DNA of 64,000 nucleotides from JACVRW01 sp963771715. GTDB taxonomy: Bacteria; Actinomycetota; Thermoleophilia; Solirubrobacterales; Thermoleophilaceae. How positions within the stretch are numbered: position 1 is the first letter of the stretch; every line of letters starts with the position of its first letter. The stretch lies in assembly GCA_963771715.1 (NCBI GenBank), contig CAVYUQ010000004.1, positions 1 through 64,000 on the forward strand. The letters are read 5' to 3'. The position numbers were made by a program, and so were the translations under genes. Of the stretch, positions 1 through 8,519 are shown piece by piece. Under the pieces are notes generated by a model. It was not told where the DNA came from. It was given only the letters and a program-made list of their open reading frames with translations, and searched no databases.

Positions 1-71
1 CCGACGAGGGGACTCGAACCCCTGACCCCCTCCTTACCATGGAGGTGCTCTACCAGCTGAGCTACGTCGGC
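1..71 (-). tRNA. tRNA-Thr(GGT), 3' end cut by window edge
   Basis: On the minus strand this reads as a cloverleaf: acceptor 5' strand GCCGACG, anticodon stem CCTCC/GGAGG, and a seven-base loop whose central triplet is GGT, decoding threonine ACC. The T-arm carries GGTTCGAGTCC. The final acceptor pair and the discriminator base fall outside the window, so about two bases are missing. A second threonine isoacceptor (CGT) lies at 15746-15819. Confidence 0.95.
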
Positions 72-104
72 GCTGTTGCCGACGCTCAGCCTAGCGCCGC
101 CGCC

Positions 105-1172
105 CTACTTGCGGCCCTTCCCGTTGCCCTTGCCTCCGCCCGAGCCGGAACCGCCGCTGCCGCCGGAATCGCCCGTCGAGCCGGGCAGGCACAGCGGGCT
201 GTTCACGAGCGTCCAGCCGGAGCTGGTGACCGTCGTCACGCGCGTGCCCCAGCCGACCACCGAAGGCTCGAGGCCTGTGATCCCGATGCCGTGGGTGAGG
301 TTCGACACCGCCGGCAGCTGCCCGATGCGCACCGGGCTGCCCGAGTCGCCGCCGTAGAGGTAGCCGGCCCAGACGATGCTGTCGGCGTCCCAGTCCCAGT
401 CGACGCCGCGGATGCGGACGATGTCGTTCAGGTCGTGCTGCTGCTCGTCGGTGAGCTCGAAGCCCATGCCGGCCCGCGGCGTGCCGGGGAAGCCGCCGAC
501 GAGGCCGTGGCCGTAGTGGGCCACCGGCTGCGGGTCGCCGCCGGAGTAGATGCCGCAGGGGCCGCCGATCTCGGCGATCGTCGGGAAGACCCAGTCGCGG
601 CGCTCGGGCGGAACCTCGACGAGCGCGTAGTCGCGGCCGATGCCGGCGTTCTGCTTGAGCAGCACCCTGCCGAGCTCCACAAGCACCGGGTTGCCGCCGG
701 TGGGCGCGACCGTGAGCAGCACGACGGGCTCGTTGCCGTCGATGCAGTGGCCCGCGGTGCCGATCGCGACCGTGTCGCCCTTCTGGAAGATGTAGTTCAT
801 CGTGCAGATGAAGGGCGAGATCATCATCGAGCCCGGCCGAATCCCGGCCTGACCCGGGAGCGGCGCGTCAACCGGCGCGGCGGCCATGCCGTTCTCGTGG
901 ACCCGCTGCTGGAGTTCAGGGGTGAACCAGTCGGGCTGCGGAGCCTTGAGCTCGCGAATGCCCGCGGTCCCGTTCTTCAGCGACGCGATCGCACCATCGA
1001 CCTCAGCCTGCGACGGAACGTCGCCCGAGGTACCGGGCGCCGGCGCACTGTCCGTGACCGTGCTGCCCGTGACCGCGCTGCCCGGAATCGCCATCGCCTG
1101 CGCGCTGCCGGCGAACACCATCGTCGCCGCGATTGCCGCAAGCAAAGCCCGCACTACCCCTGCACTCCTCAT
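105..1172 (-). CDS. secreted trypsin-like (S1 family) serine protease
   Basis: A 355-residue exported protease. A signal peptide (positive start, hydrophobic run to about residue 26 ending SAQA) is followed by a roughly 90-residue linker or propeptide. The chymotrypsin-fold triad is visible: His142 in GTAGHC, Asp181 in GRDYALVEV and Ser277 in GGDSGSP. Cys123 and Cys143 probably form a disulfide beside the catalytic His. The tail after about residue 330 is a Gly/Ser/Lys-rich low-complexity stretch, which could tether the enzyme to the envelope. It stands alone between two tRNA genes. The substrate cannot be told from sequence. The start is an ATG in front of the clear signal peptide. Confidence 0.85.
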   Translation of the reverse strand: MRSAGVVRALLAAIAATMVFAGSAQAMAIPGSAVTGSTVTDSAPAPGTSGDVPSQAEVDGAIASLKNGTAGIRELKAPQPDWFTPELQQRVHENGMAAAPVDAPLPGQAGIRPGSMMISPFICTMNYIFQKGDTVAIGTAGHCIDGNEPVVLLTVAPTGGNPVLVELGRVLLKQNAGIGRDYALVEVPPERRDWVFPTIAEIGGPCGIYSGGDPQPVAHYGHGLVGGFPGTPRAGMGFELTDEQQHDLNDIVRIRGVDWDWDADSIVWAGYLYGGDSGSPVRIGQLPAVSNLTHGIGITGLEPSVVGWGTRVTTVTSSGWTLVNSPLCLPGSTGDSGGSGGSGSGGGKGNGKGRK

Positions 1173-1266
1173 TGATGCCTCCCCTGGAACGTCCCCTTGC
1201 CCGACGCTCGGAACGTACCCAGGTCAGCGAAAACATGCGCCGGTTCTACCGGCGCGCGATGAGAAG

Positions 1267-1349
1267 TGGGGGGAGCAGGATTCGAACCTGCGTAGGCGAA
1301 GCCACGCGAGTTTACAGTCCGGCTCCTTTAGCCACTCGGACATCCCCCC
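1267..1349 (-). tRNA. tRNA-Tyr(GTA)
   Basis: An 83-nt class II tRNA on the minus strand. The acceptor pairs GGGGGGA with TCCCCCC, the discriminator is A, and CCA is not encoded. The anticodon loop has GTA at its centre, and a long variable arm follows, as expected for bacterial tRNA-Tyr. The reading frame of a broken nuclease gene on the same strand runs into the 5' half of this tRNA and stops at the anticodon. Confidence 0.95.
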
Positions 1350-1795
1350 GAGCGATCAGGAGGCGATTGTAGAGGCGGGCTCTGAGCGCGTGCCTTGCGG
1401 GGATCGGATCGCCCGGTTCGACCTCGAACTCGCTGTACTTGGGGCCGCCTAGAAGGATCGCCCTACCGCCTTCCACCCGGTCGGCCGGAATGAACCATTG
1501 GCGGCCGTCGGCGACGAGGACGAACAGGTAGTCGAACTGGTCTAGGTCGAGCTTCTTGACCAGGCCGCTCCAGCTTCGATTACCTCCGCGAGTACACAGC
1601 GTCACCGCCCAGCGCTCTTTCTGGCGGCATACAGACGTCTTCACCTGCACGCGCCCGAGACGACCATCGAAATCGGCAATCAGGTCGTAGTGAGGACTGT
1701 GGCCGAACGGGAATCGAGACGTGCGCACCCTGAGCCACGAGCCAGTAGAGCGCCGCACGTTCACCGAAGTCACCCTGTTCTCGAGGCGGAAGCAT
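1312..1795 (-). pseudogene. group I intron-associated type PD-(D/E)XK endonuclease, frameshifted
   Basis: Two frames join into one protein of about 160 residues. The first frame, from an ATG at 1795, gives a helix containing GDFGERAALYWL. The second gives HYDLIADFDG then GRVQVKTS, the acidic residue and Q-x-K of a PD-(D/E)XK nuclease. A single extra base near 1705 separates them. Sequence and size fit the endonucleases associated with group I introns in tRNA genes. The frame ends in a TAA formed by the anticodon loop of tRNA-Tyr, so its last dozen codons overlap the tRNA 5' half. It starts back-to-back with the acetyltransferase at 1819. The shift may be real or a sequencing error. Confidence 0.6.
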
Positions 1796-1818
1796 CCTGT
1801 TAGGAGAAGATCTGCCGC

Positions 1819-2406
1819 GTGGAAATTCGCCCCCTCGATCGCAGCGAGTACGACGCCGCTGCGCGGATCTTTGCCGACGCCTTCCTCGACGATCCCGGCT
1901 GGGTCGCCGTTGGGCCGGATCGGCGCGGGCGGCGTCACTCGACTCTGAGGCGCTTTCATCGCACCGCGCTCGATGTCATCCATCGCTACGGGCGCCCCAC
2001 CTACGGCGCGTTCGACGACGGCCGGCTGACAGGGGTCGCCGCCACGTTCGCGGCCGGTCTCTATCCGCCGCCCTCCATCAGGACCACGCTCAGATTCCTC
2101 CCCGGCTTCCTGCTCGCCGGCCCCGGGCCGATCGTCCGCGGCCTCAGGTTCTCGGCGATTCAGGAGCACGGGCACCCGAAGACGGAGCACGTCTACCTCT
2201 GGTTCCTCGCCGTCGACCCGCAGCACCAGCGCGGCGGCGTCGGCCGCGCTCTTCTCGCGCGCGTGTACGAGGAGGCCGAGGCGCCCGTCTACCTCGACAC
2301 CGCCAACCCGGCGAACGTGCCCTACTACGCCAGCAACGGCTTCGAGGAGATCGGCAAGGCCGACGGTCCCCGCGGCGCGACGATGTGGTTTATGAGGCGT
2401 CCCTGA
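1819..2406 (+). CDS. GNAT family N-acetyltransferase
   Basis: A 195-residue acetyltransferase of the Gcn5-related fold. The acetyl-CoA binding motif A is clear: LAVDPQHQRGGVGRALL (about residues 134-150), followed by ANVPYYASNGFEEIG, the usual C-terminal strand-helix. The start is GTG at 1819, preceded by a good ribosome site, AGGAGA, at 1802-1807. It overlaps the 3' end of sigA on the other strand by 17 bases. The substrate is unknown; proteins of this type often modify small amines or antibiotics. Confidence 0.85.
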   Translation: MEIRPLDRSEYDAAARIFADAFLDDPGWVAVGPDRRGRRHSTLRRFHRTALDVIHRYGRPTYGAFDDGRLTGVAATFAAGLYPPPSIRTTLRFLPGFLLAGPGPIVRGLRFSAIQEHGHPKTEHVYLWFLAVDPQHQRGGVGRALLARVYEEAEAPVYLDTANPANVPYYASNGFEEIGKADGPRGATMWFMRRP

Positions 2407-3535
2407 GGCGCTGCGCCTCCGGGAGCCCCTCGAGCTTCTTCAGCGTGTTGTTCTCGATCTGGCGGATCCGCTCGCGCGTGACACCGAACGCGCGGCCGAC
2501 CTCCTCCAGCGTGCGCGCCTTCTGGCCCTTGAGCCCGTAGCGCATCTCGATCACCTCGCGCTCGCGCGGCGGCAGCGCGTCGAGCGCCCGCCGCACGTTC
2601 TCGCGCCGCAGGTTCTCGCTCGCCTGCTCGAACGGCGACTCGGCTGAGTCGTCCTCGACGAAGTCGCCCAGCTCGGAGTCCTCCTCCTCGCCGATCGGCT
2701 TCTCAAGCGACACCGGCAGCTGCGCGATCCGCAGGATGTCCTTCACCTCGCGCGCCGTCCACTGGAGCTCGGCGGCGATCTCCTCGGGGGTCGGCTCGCG
2801 CCCGAACTCCTGCACGAGCTGCCGCTCCACGTGGACCACCTTGTTGAGCTTCTCCACCATGTGCACCGGGATGCGGATGGTGCGCGCCTTGTCGGCGATC
2901 GCGCGCGTCACGGCCTGGCGGATCCACCAGGTGGCGTAGGTCGAGAACTTGTAGCCGCGCCGGTAGTCGAACTTCTCGACCGCGCGGATCAGACCGAGCG
3001 AGCCCTCCTGGATCAGGTCGAGGAACGACAGCCCGCGCCCGAGGTAGCCCTTGGCGATCGAGACCACCAGCCGCAGGTTCGCCTCGATCATCTGCTGCTT
3101 GGCGGACATGTCGCCGCGCTCGATGCGCCGCGCCAGCGCCACCTCCTGATCAGCCGTCAGAAGGTCCACGCGCCCGATCGAGCGCAGGTAGAGCCGCAGC
3201 GAGTCGAGGCTCGGCTCGACCGTGAGATCGATCTCCGGCTTCTTCGCCACGGCCGGACCCTCGGGGCCCGCCGGCGCGTCGTTGAAGCCGCCCGTGGCAG
3301 AGCGGCCGTCGGTCGAGACGATCTCCACGCCGGCCTCGACGAGGTGGGCCCTGAAGTCGCTGATCTGCTCCTTCGTGACCTCCACCTCTTCGAGGCAGGC
3401 GGCGATCTCCTCGAACGTCAGGAAGCCGCGCTCGCGCCCCTCGACGGCGAGGCCGCGCAGCTCCTCAACGTCCATGAAGCTTGCCTCGGCGGGCTCCTCC
3501 AAAAGTCCAACTGCAGCCTCATGCTTCTCCGTCAC
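2390..3535 (-). CDS. sigA: primary RNA polymerase sigma factor (sigma-70, RpoD/SigA type)
   Basis: The housekeeping sigma factor, which directs RNA polymerase to -10/-35 promoters. From the GTG at 3535 it has 381 codons. Region 1.2 (DSLRLYLRSIGRVDLL), region 2 with the -10 recognition and melting helix (FDYRRGYKFSTYATWWIRQA), region 3 and region 4.2 with the -35 helix (LEEVGRAFGVTRERIRQIE) are all present in order. I chose 3535 because GAAGGAG lies just upstream and family similarity begins there; the frame stays open further upstream to 3742. The N-terminal region 1.1 is acidic and divergent, as usual. It is divergent from folE2, sharing about 190 bp of upstream DNA. Confidence 0.93.
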   Translation of the reverse strand: MTEKHEAAVGLLEEPAEASFMDVEELRGLAVEGRERGFLTFEEIAACLEEVEVTKEQISDFRAHLVEAGVEIVSTDGRSATGGFNDAPAGPEGPAVAKKPEIDLTVEPSLDSLRLYLRSIGRVDLLTADQEVALARRIERGDMSAKQQMIEANLRLVVSIAKGYLGRGLSFLDLIQEGSLGLIRAVEKFDYRRGYKFSTYATWWIRQAVTRAIADKARTIRIPVHMVEKLNKVVHVERQLVQEFGREPTPEEIAAELQWTAREVKDILRIAQLPVSLEKPIGEEEDSELGDFVEDDSAESPFEQASENLRRENVRRALDALPPREREVIEMRYGLKGQKARTLEEVGRAFGVTRERIRQIENNTLKKLEGLPEAQRLRDAS

Positions 3536-3723
3536 CCTCGCTCCTTCAACACAACGGCGGGACCCGTCAGGGCGGTCAAGGACTACTGGATTTTGAGCCG
3601 CGGTGATAACCGCGAGGGGCTGGCCGTTGGGGGCAAAGTCCAAGGCAAACAGCCGATCGGGCCATAGTACAACGACTTGTGCGATTTGCCTCGCTGTCGC
3701 GCCTAGGTATCGTCCAAAGTCCG

Positions 3724-4713
3724 ATGACGGACCCCGTGACACTCCTCGGAAGCGACGTCCAGGCCCGGCGTCCCACCACCCACGTGAGCCTTTCGCGGGT
3801 CGGGGTGACCGGTGTGGAGAAGGTCATCCGCATCAGCTCGAACGGAACCGAGCAGCTCTTCTACGCGGAGCTCGAGTGCTTCGTCGACCTCGGGCCCGAG
3901 CAGAAGGGCGCGCACATGTCGCGCTTCGAGGAGATCGTGAACGAGGCGATCGACCAGGTGGTGCTGCGCGAGGCGTTCAAGGCCGAGACGCTCGCCTCCC
4001 ACATCGCCGAGCTCGTGCGCGACCGCCAGGACGGCGCCCGCGCCGAGGTCACGATCGCCGCGCGCTTCCCGGAGACCAAGCCGGCGCCCGCGTCCGGCGC
4101 GGTCACGCAGGAGATCTACACGCTGTTCGGGTCGGCGGTGGCGTCGGCGGCCGGCACGCGCCGGATCGTCGGGGTCGAGGCGCAGGGCATGACCGCCTGC
4201 CCGTGCGCGCAGGAGATGGTGATGGAGCGCTCGCAGGAGCGCCTGCGCGAGGGCGGCTTCACCGACGACGAGATCACGCGCGTGTTCGAGGCCGTCCCCG
4301 TGGCCACGCACAACCAGCGCGGCATCGGCACGCTCCACATCGGCTGCCTCGAGAACTGCGACGAGCCGATCGAGGCCGCGGCGCTGCTCGACATCGTGGA
4401 GAGCTCGATGAGCTCCGAGATCTACGAGCTGATGAAGCGCTCGGACGAGGTCGAGGTCGTGGAGAAGGCGCACATGCACCCGCGCTTCGTGGAGGACTGC
4501 GTGCGCGAGATGGTGCGCATGGCCACGGAGCGCTTCGGCCACCTCGGAGCCGAGTCGTTCATCTCCGCGCGCCAGGAGAACCTGGAGACGATCCACAAGC
4601 ACAACGTGGTCGCCGAGCGGCACGGTCTGCTGGGCGAGCTCACGCGCGAGATCCGCGACGGAGAGGTCGCCGCGCACCACGTGACTATGCGCGAGTGGCT
4701 CGAATCAGGCTGA
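3724..4713 (+). CDS. folE2: GTP cyclohydrolase I, FolE2/MptA family (type IB)
   Basis: Converts GTP to 7,8-dihydroneopterin triphosphate, the first step of folate synthesis. Diagnostic motifs are GMTACPCAQEM, with the metal-binding/catalytic cysteine, and HNQRGIGTLHIG. The product is 329 residues from the ATG at 3724; family similarity (THVSLSRVGVTGVEKV) begins just after it, so the upstream in-frame extension is unlikely. This family replaces the zinc-only FolE in many bacteria and can work with other metals. No other folate gene is adjacent. It is divergent from sigA. Confidence 0.9.
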   Translation: MTDPVTLLGSDVQARRPTTHVSLSRVGVTGVEKVIRISSNGTEQLFYAELECFVDLGPEQKGAHMSRFEEIVNEAIDQVVLREAFKAETLASHIAELVRDRQDGARAEVTIAARFPETKPAPASGAVTQEIYTLFGSAVASAAGTRRIVGVEAQGMTACPCAQEMVMERSQERLREGGFTDDEITRVFEAVPVATHNQRGIGTLHIGCLENCDEPIEAAALLDIVESSMSSEIYELMKRSDEVEVVEKAHMHPRFVEDCVREMVRMATERFGHLGAESFISARQENLETIHKHNVVAERHGLLGELTREIRDGEVAAHHVTMREWLESG

Positions 4714-4799
4714 ACGGAGTCCGTGCAGCCCCTGTCGGGGGTCAAGGGATTTTGATATCCCGCCGATGGAAGTCGTGTACTCGGCAGTACGGAGGCGCT

Positions 4800-5234
4800 T
4801 TGACTGAGGCTCGCCACATCCCACTCTCCCAGGATGCAGCCCTTGTGGTTGCCCTTGTGGGCACGGCCATCCCGTTCGCCCACTCGCAGGAGGACGAGGC
4901 GGAGCGCTGGCTGCGGGCGATGCGCCTGCATGGACAGGTGGGCTCAACCTTGCAGGCACTGGGCGTGGGCGAGGCGCCGCTGATGACGGGCGGCGAGCAC
5001 GATCAGGCGGAGGGTCACGAGACCCCGCCGCTCGGGGCCGGGGTGCTGGACGACGTGACCGACCGCGCCGCCGAGTTCGCCACCGCGCGCGGCGCCGAGA
5101 ACGTGGGCACCACGGACATCCTGTTCGCGGTGTTCGACGTCTACGGCAAGCTCTTCGACCGCGCGCTCTACCTGCGCGGCACGAGCCGCGACGAGCTGGT
5201 CGAGCGGCTCACGGCTGCTGCCGCGCGGCGGTAG
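4800..5234 (+). CDS. stand-alone Clp N-domain-like protein
   Basis: A predicted 144-residue soluble protein starting at TTG 4800, directly after a GGAGG at 4791-4795 (spacing only four bases). The second half (AAEFATARGAENVGTTDILFA) has the helical pattern and the GT-D/E-LL-A signature of the second Clp R repeat found at the N-terminus of ClpA/ClpC; the first half is a looser match. There is no AAA+ domain. Such short proteins could be adaptor-like or decoy modules for ClpC, but this is inferred. Its end overlaps the 3' end of pgsA by 26 bases. Confidence 0.55.
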   Translation: MTEARHIPLSQDAALVVALVGTAIPFAHSQEDEAERWLRAMRLHGQVGSTLQALGVGEAPLMTGGEHDQAEGHETPPLGAGVLDDVTDRAAEFATARGAENVGTTDILFAVFDVYGKLFDRALYLRGTSRDELVERLTAAAARR

Positions 5235-5781
5235 CGCGGTCGCGCCCCGCCTCCTCGAGGCGGCGCCTGAAGTTGAGGAAGTAGTCGGCGCCCGAGGCGA
5301 CCGTGATCGCCACCATCAGGTAGACGAGCGACTGCACCCACGCGTCGGTGTGGTCGTGGGCCGCGATCAGCGCGAGCACCGCCACCACCTGCACGATCGT
5401 CTTCAGCTTCCCGAGCCCGCTCGCCGGGATCACCACGCCCTGCTGGCCGGCCGCGATCCGAAGGCCGCTGACCGCGAACTCGCGCGCGATGATCACCATC
5501 GCCACCCACGCGGCGAGCCGCTCGAGGCTCACGAGGCTGATCAGCGCCGCGGCGATCATCAGCTTGTCCGCCACCGGGTCCATCACCTTCCCGAAGGTGG
5601 TGATCGACTGGCGCGAGCGCGCGATGTAGCCGTCGAGCCCGTCCGTGAGCGCCGCGATGGCGAACACGATCGCCGCGATCGTCGAACCGCCGGGCGTCTC
5701 GACGGTCAGCGCCACCACGAGCACGGGCACGAGCAGGATGCGGCCGAGGGTGAGCGCGTTGGGGAGGTTGAGTGGGAACAA
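5209..5781 (-). CDS. pgsA: CDP-diacylglycerol-glycerol-3-phosphate 3-phosphatidyltransferase
   Basis: An integral membrane enzyme that makes phosphatidylglycerol phosphate from CDP-diacylglycerol and glycerol-3-phosphate. The CDP-alcohol phosphotransferase signature is complete: DGLDGYIAR, then FGKVMDPVADK. Four or five hydrophobic segments are seen. The family N-terminus LNLPNALTLGRILL begins a few codons after the TTG at 5781, about nine bases downstream of the preceding gene; no strong ribosome site is visible, so coupling to the DUF3817 gene is likely. About 190 residues, normal for PgsA. Confidence 0.85.
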   Translation of the reverse strand: MFPLNLPNALTLGRILLVPVLVVALTVETPGGSTIAAIVFAIAALTDGLDGYIARSRQSITTFGKVMDPVADKLMIAAALISLVSLERLAAWVAMVIIAREFAVSGLRIAAGQQGVVIPASGLGKLKTIVQVVAVLALIAAHDHTDAWVQSLVYLMVAITVASGADYFLNFRRRLEEAGRDRATAARQQP

Positions 5782-5789
5782 GCCGCTGG

Positions 5790-6068
5790 TCAGGCTACCC
5801 GGCGCCGCCGCGCCAGATACTCGAGTCCGGCGGAGCTGCCGATCGGGCCGAGCGGAGAGACGGTCGCGGCGAGCAGCGGCCAGGGGAACGTGCCGCGCTT
5901 CGCGCCGTAGGCCACGAGCAGGCAGAGGATGATCCAGCCGAACCCGTGGGTCCAGCCCAGGATCAGCTCGGTGTTCTCGCCCAGGCCGAAGATCGCCGTC
6001 ACGAGCAGGGCGCTGAAGATGCACACCTCTAGGGCGCTGTAGAGCCGGACGGCCTGGAAGTAGGACAC
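5790..6068 (-). CDS. DUF3817 small membrane protein
   Basis: A 92-residue protein with about three transmembrane segments. The pattern LYSALEVCIFSALLV, then LGWTHGFGWII, then PWPLLAATVSPLGPIGS matches the DUF3817 family of actinobacterial membrane proteins of unknown function. It is the first gene of a likely two-gene unit with pgsA, suggesting a membrane-related role. Confidence 0.75.
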   Translation of the reverse strand: MSYFQAVRLYSALEVCIFSALLVTAIFGLGENTELILGWTHGFGWIILCLLVAYGAKRGTFPWPLLAATVSPLGPIGSSAGLEYLARRRRVA

Positions 6069-6127
6069 AGGCCGGAGACTAGGTGGGTCTGGCGAAACTC
6101 CTGGCGAAGCCGGCCGCGCTGGGGCGT

Positions 6128-6409
6128 CTAGCGCTTCTCGATGTTGTGAACCTCGAAGACCTCCGGCTCGCCGGAAAACTCGATCCCGATCTCGCTCAGC
6201 ACCGGCATGAGGCGCTCACCGAACGCCTGGAACTGCTCCCGCGAATCCCAGATCTCGCTGACGCGTAGGTCCCCGTCCGAGCCGAAGCAGACGTGGTAGT
6301 CAAGGCCCTCGGGCGGAAAGTCCACCCCGGCTTCCTCAAGCCTGCGAGTGCTTTCGTCGTACTTCTCCGTAGTTAGGTTGGTGGGGTGGAAGCGGACGAC
6401 GATGCTCAT
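6128..6409 (-). CDS. small dimeric alpha/beta-barrel (ABM-like) protein
   Basis: A 93-residue protein beginning MSIVVRFHPTNLT, with DYHVCFGSDGDLRVSEIWDS and LMPVLSEIGIE. The strand-helix-strand order and the aromatic-acidic sheet residues fit the ferredoxin-like dimeric barrel of antibiotic biosynthesis monooxygenase-type proteins. Similar stand-alone proteins are common in actinobacteria with no known reaction. It lies downstream of the c-di-GMP gene on the same strand, with about 40 bp between its start and the lower-coordinate end of that gene. Confidence 0.6.
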   Translation of the reverse strand: MSIVVRFHPTNLTTEKYDESTRRLEEAGVDFPPEGLDYHVCFGSDGDLRVSEIWDSREQFQAFGERLMPVLSEIGIEFSGEPEVFEVHNIEKR

Positions 6410-6448
6410 GACGAGGTCCTTAAATGATCGGGTGAAGCGACCCTACCT

Positions 6449-8428
6449 CTATGTGGAGGGCGCGTATGCCCGAAGCCAGCGCAGCATCGCGTCCGCCGAC
6501 ATCGGCCGCGCGATCGCGAATCCCTGGACGTAGTCGCAGCCCAGGCTCATCAGCCGCTCGCAGACGCGCTCGTCCTCGGCCCCCTCCGCCACGGTCTCGA
6601 GGCCGAGGTTGCGGGCCAGCTCGATGATCGAGCGGACGATCGCCTCCGAGTCGGGCTCGTCCAGGAGGTCGGTGATGAACGAGCGGTCGATCTTGAGCGC
6701 GTGCACGGGCAGCTCGCGCAGGTAGGAGAGCGACGAGTAGCCGGTGCCGAAGTCGTCGATCGAGGTGCGGATGCCGATCGCCCGCAGCCGCGAGAGCGCC
6801 TCGCGCGCCTTCACGTGGTCGCCCATGAGCGTGCTCTCGGTGATCTCGATCTCGATGGCGTCGTCGCTGAGCCCGAAGGCGTGGCGCTGGTCCTCGACGA
6901 GCTCGGGGAGGCGCGGATCCACGAGCACCCGAGCCGACACGTTCACCGCCACGGGCACCGCGCAGCCCTGCTCCTGCCAGCGGCGGCAGTCGGCGGCGGC
7001 GATCTCGAGGGCGAGCGAGGTGAGCGGCTCTGAGAGCCCGGTGCGCTCGGCGAGCGGGACGAAGGTGCTTGGCCCCACCTGCCCCAGCACCGGGTCGGTC
7101 CAGCGGGCGAGCGCCTCCACGCCCACCACCCGGCGGCGCGCGAGCTCGATCTTCGGCTGGTAGTGGAGCTGGATCGACCGCTGGTCGATGGCGCGCTTCA
7201 GCGCGGTCACGAGCACGAGCCGGCGCGGGGCCTCCTCCTCGAGCTCGGGTGAGAAGAACTCGAGCCGCGACTGCGCGCGCTTCGCGCGGTACATCGCGGC
7301 CTCCGCGCGCTGGAGCAGCTGTTCCGCGATCCTCCCGTGCTGCGGGCCGCAGGCCACGCCGACGGTGGCGTCCACGCTGAGCGTCGCGCCCGCCACGTCG
7401 ATCTGCCGGCTGAGGTGCTCCACGATCTTCTCGGCGGTGGCGGCGGCGTCGGCCGCGCGCGGCAGGCTGGAGAGCAGCACGCCGAAGCGGTCGCCCTCGA
7501 CGCGGGCCACCGTGTCGGTCGTGCGGACCGAGCGCCGGAGCCGCGACGCGATCTCCACCAGCACGCCGTCGCCCTGGACGCGTCCGAGGGTGTCGTTTAT
7601 GTCCTGGAAGCGGTCGAGGCCGAGGACCAGCAGCGCGATCTCCTGCTCTCCCACGGCCGCCTGCCCAAGGGCCTCCTCGGTGCGCTGGAGCAGCAGCGCG
7701 CGGTTCGGGAGCGCGGTCAGTCGGTCGTGGAGCGCGAGGTGCTCCATCTCCGACGCCTGCTTCGCCGCCCGGTGCACCGCGGCCACCGGCAGGACCAGCA
7801 CCGGGACGAGGTAGAGCCAGTTGTCCGCGATCACCGCCACCGGCGGGCCGAGCGCGAACAGGGTGGCGTTCGACCAGCTGCGGAACAGCAGGTCGCCGAG
7901 CAGGTGGTCACCGATGCCCTTCTGCTGGAGCAGCGCCTCCGCGGTGCGGACGATCGTCGAGTTCACCACGAAGAAGACGAGCGCGCAGACCGCGATCGCC
8001 GGCAGGTCGCTCGCCTGGAGCCCCTCGGCACTGCCGAGGCCGGTCCCGCCCAGGGCCTCGAAGACCACGCCCGCCGCGATCCAGGAGAGCGCGAGCTGGG
8101 CGACGTTGAAAAGGATGCGGTCGATCGGCCGACGCCGGATCAGGTCGGCGATCAGCGTCGCCGCGACCTGCACGACCACGGCCTCGGGCACGCCGTAGAG
8201 CAGCAGCATCGCGAAGGCGAAGGGCGTCGAGAAGGAGTCCTCCCCGACCTGGCCGTGCACCTGGATCGGGAACAGCTCGCCGACGAGGACGAGCGCGGCG
8301 AGCACCCAGAACTCGGCATCGAGCGGGCCGATGTCGCTCCCGTTGGCGAGCGCGAGCACAACGAGCGCGGCCGCGCCCGCGGCCGTTACCAGTCGCAGGT
8401 AGAGGGTGGGCTGAAGTTGGCCAGGCAC
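6449..8428 (-). CDS. membrane-bound GGDEF-EAL protein, likely c-di-GMP phosphodiesterase
   Basis: About seven membrane helices in the first 250 residues (a MASE-like sensor) precede a GGDEF domain and an EAL domain. The GGDEF active site reads EGDRF, so it is probably not a cyclase and may be a GTP sensor. The EAL domain keeps EALARW, DDFGTGYSSL, the KIDRSF lysine and VAEGAE, so phosphodiesterase activity is expected. The GTG at 8428 lies inside a 15-bp inverted repeat and just before the first membrane helix; the frame stays open to 8572, so the start is uncertain. About 659 residues from 8428. Confidence 0.82.
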   Translation of the reverse strand: MPGQLQPTLYLRLVTAAGAAALVVLALANGSDIGPLDAEFWVLAALVLVGELFPIQVHGQVGEDSFSTPFAFAMLLLYGVPEAVVVQVAATLIADLIRRRPIDRILFNVAQLALSWIAAGVVFEALGGTGLGSAEGLQASDLPAIAVCALVFFVVNSTIVRTAEALLQQKGIGDHLLGDLLFRSWSNATLFALGPPVAVIADNWLYLVPVLVLPVAAVHRAAKQASEMEHLALHDRLTALPNRALLLQRTEEALGQAAVGEQEIALLVLGLDRFQDINDTLGRVQGDGVLVEIASRLRRSVRTTDTVARVEGDRFGVLLSSLPRAADAAATAEKIVEHLSRQIDVAGATLSVDATVGVACGPQHGRIAEQLLQRAEAAMYRAKRAQSRLEFFSPELEEEAPRRLVLVTALKRAIDQRSIQLHYQPKIELARRRVVGVEALARWTDPVLGQVGPSTFVPLAERTGLSEPLTSLALEIAAADCRRWQEQGCAVPVAVNVSARVLVDPRLPELVEDQRHAFGLSDDAIEIEITESTLMGDHVKAREALSRLRAIGIRTSIDDFGTGYSSLSYLRELPVHALKIDRSFITDLLDEPDSEAIVRSIIELARNLGLETVAEGAEDERVCERLMSLGCDYVQGFAIARPMSADAMLRWLRAYAPST

Positions 8429-8470
8429 TGGAGCGAGTCGCGGCGAAACGGCAACCGCTCCAGTGCCTGG
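8421..8470. repeat. perfect 15-bp inverted repeat at the GGDEF-EAL gene start
   Basis: The arms CCAGGCACTGGAGCG (8421-8435) and CGCTCCAGTGCCTGG (8456-8470) are exact reverse complements separated by 20 bases. The left arm contains the likely GTG start of the GGDEF-EAL gene. It could be an operator or a translation-controlling hairpin. There is no T-run, so a rho-independent terminator is less likely. Confidence 0.6.
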
Positions 8471-8519
8471 GCCAAACGGACGCCGCTCTTCCGAGCAGCC
8501 CAACGGCGGCAGGGAACCT

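Noticed and set aside
39..1175. Long open frame opposite the secreted protease
   Set aside because: It is rich in Arg/Ala/Val with no motifs and mirrors the codon pattern of the protease gene, which has a signal peptide and triad.
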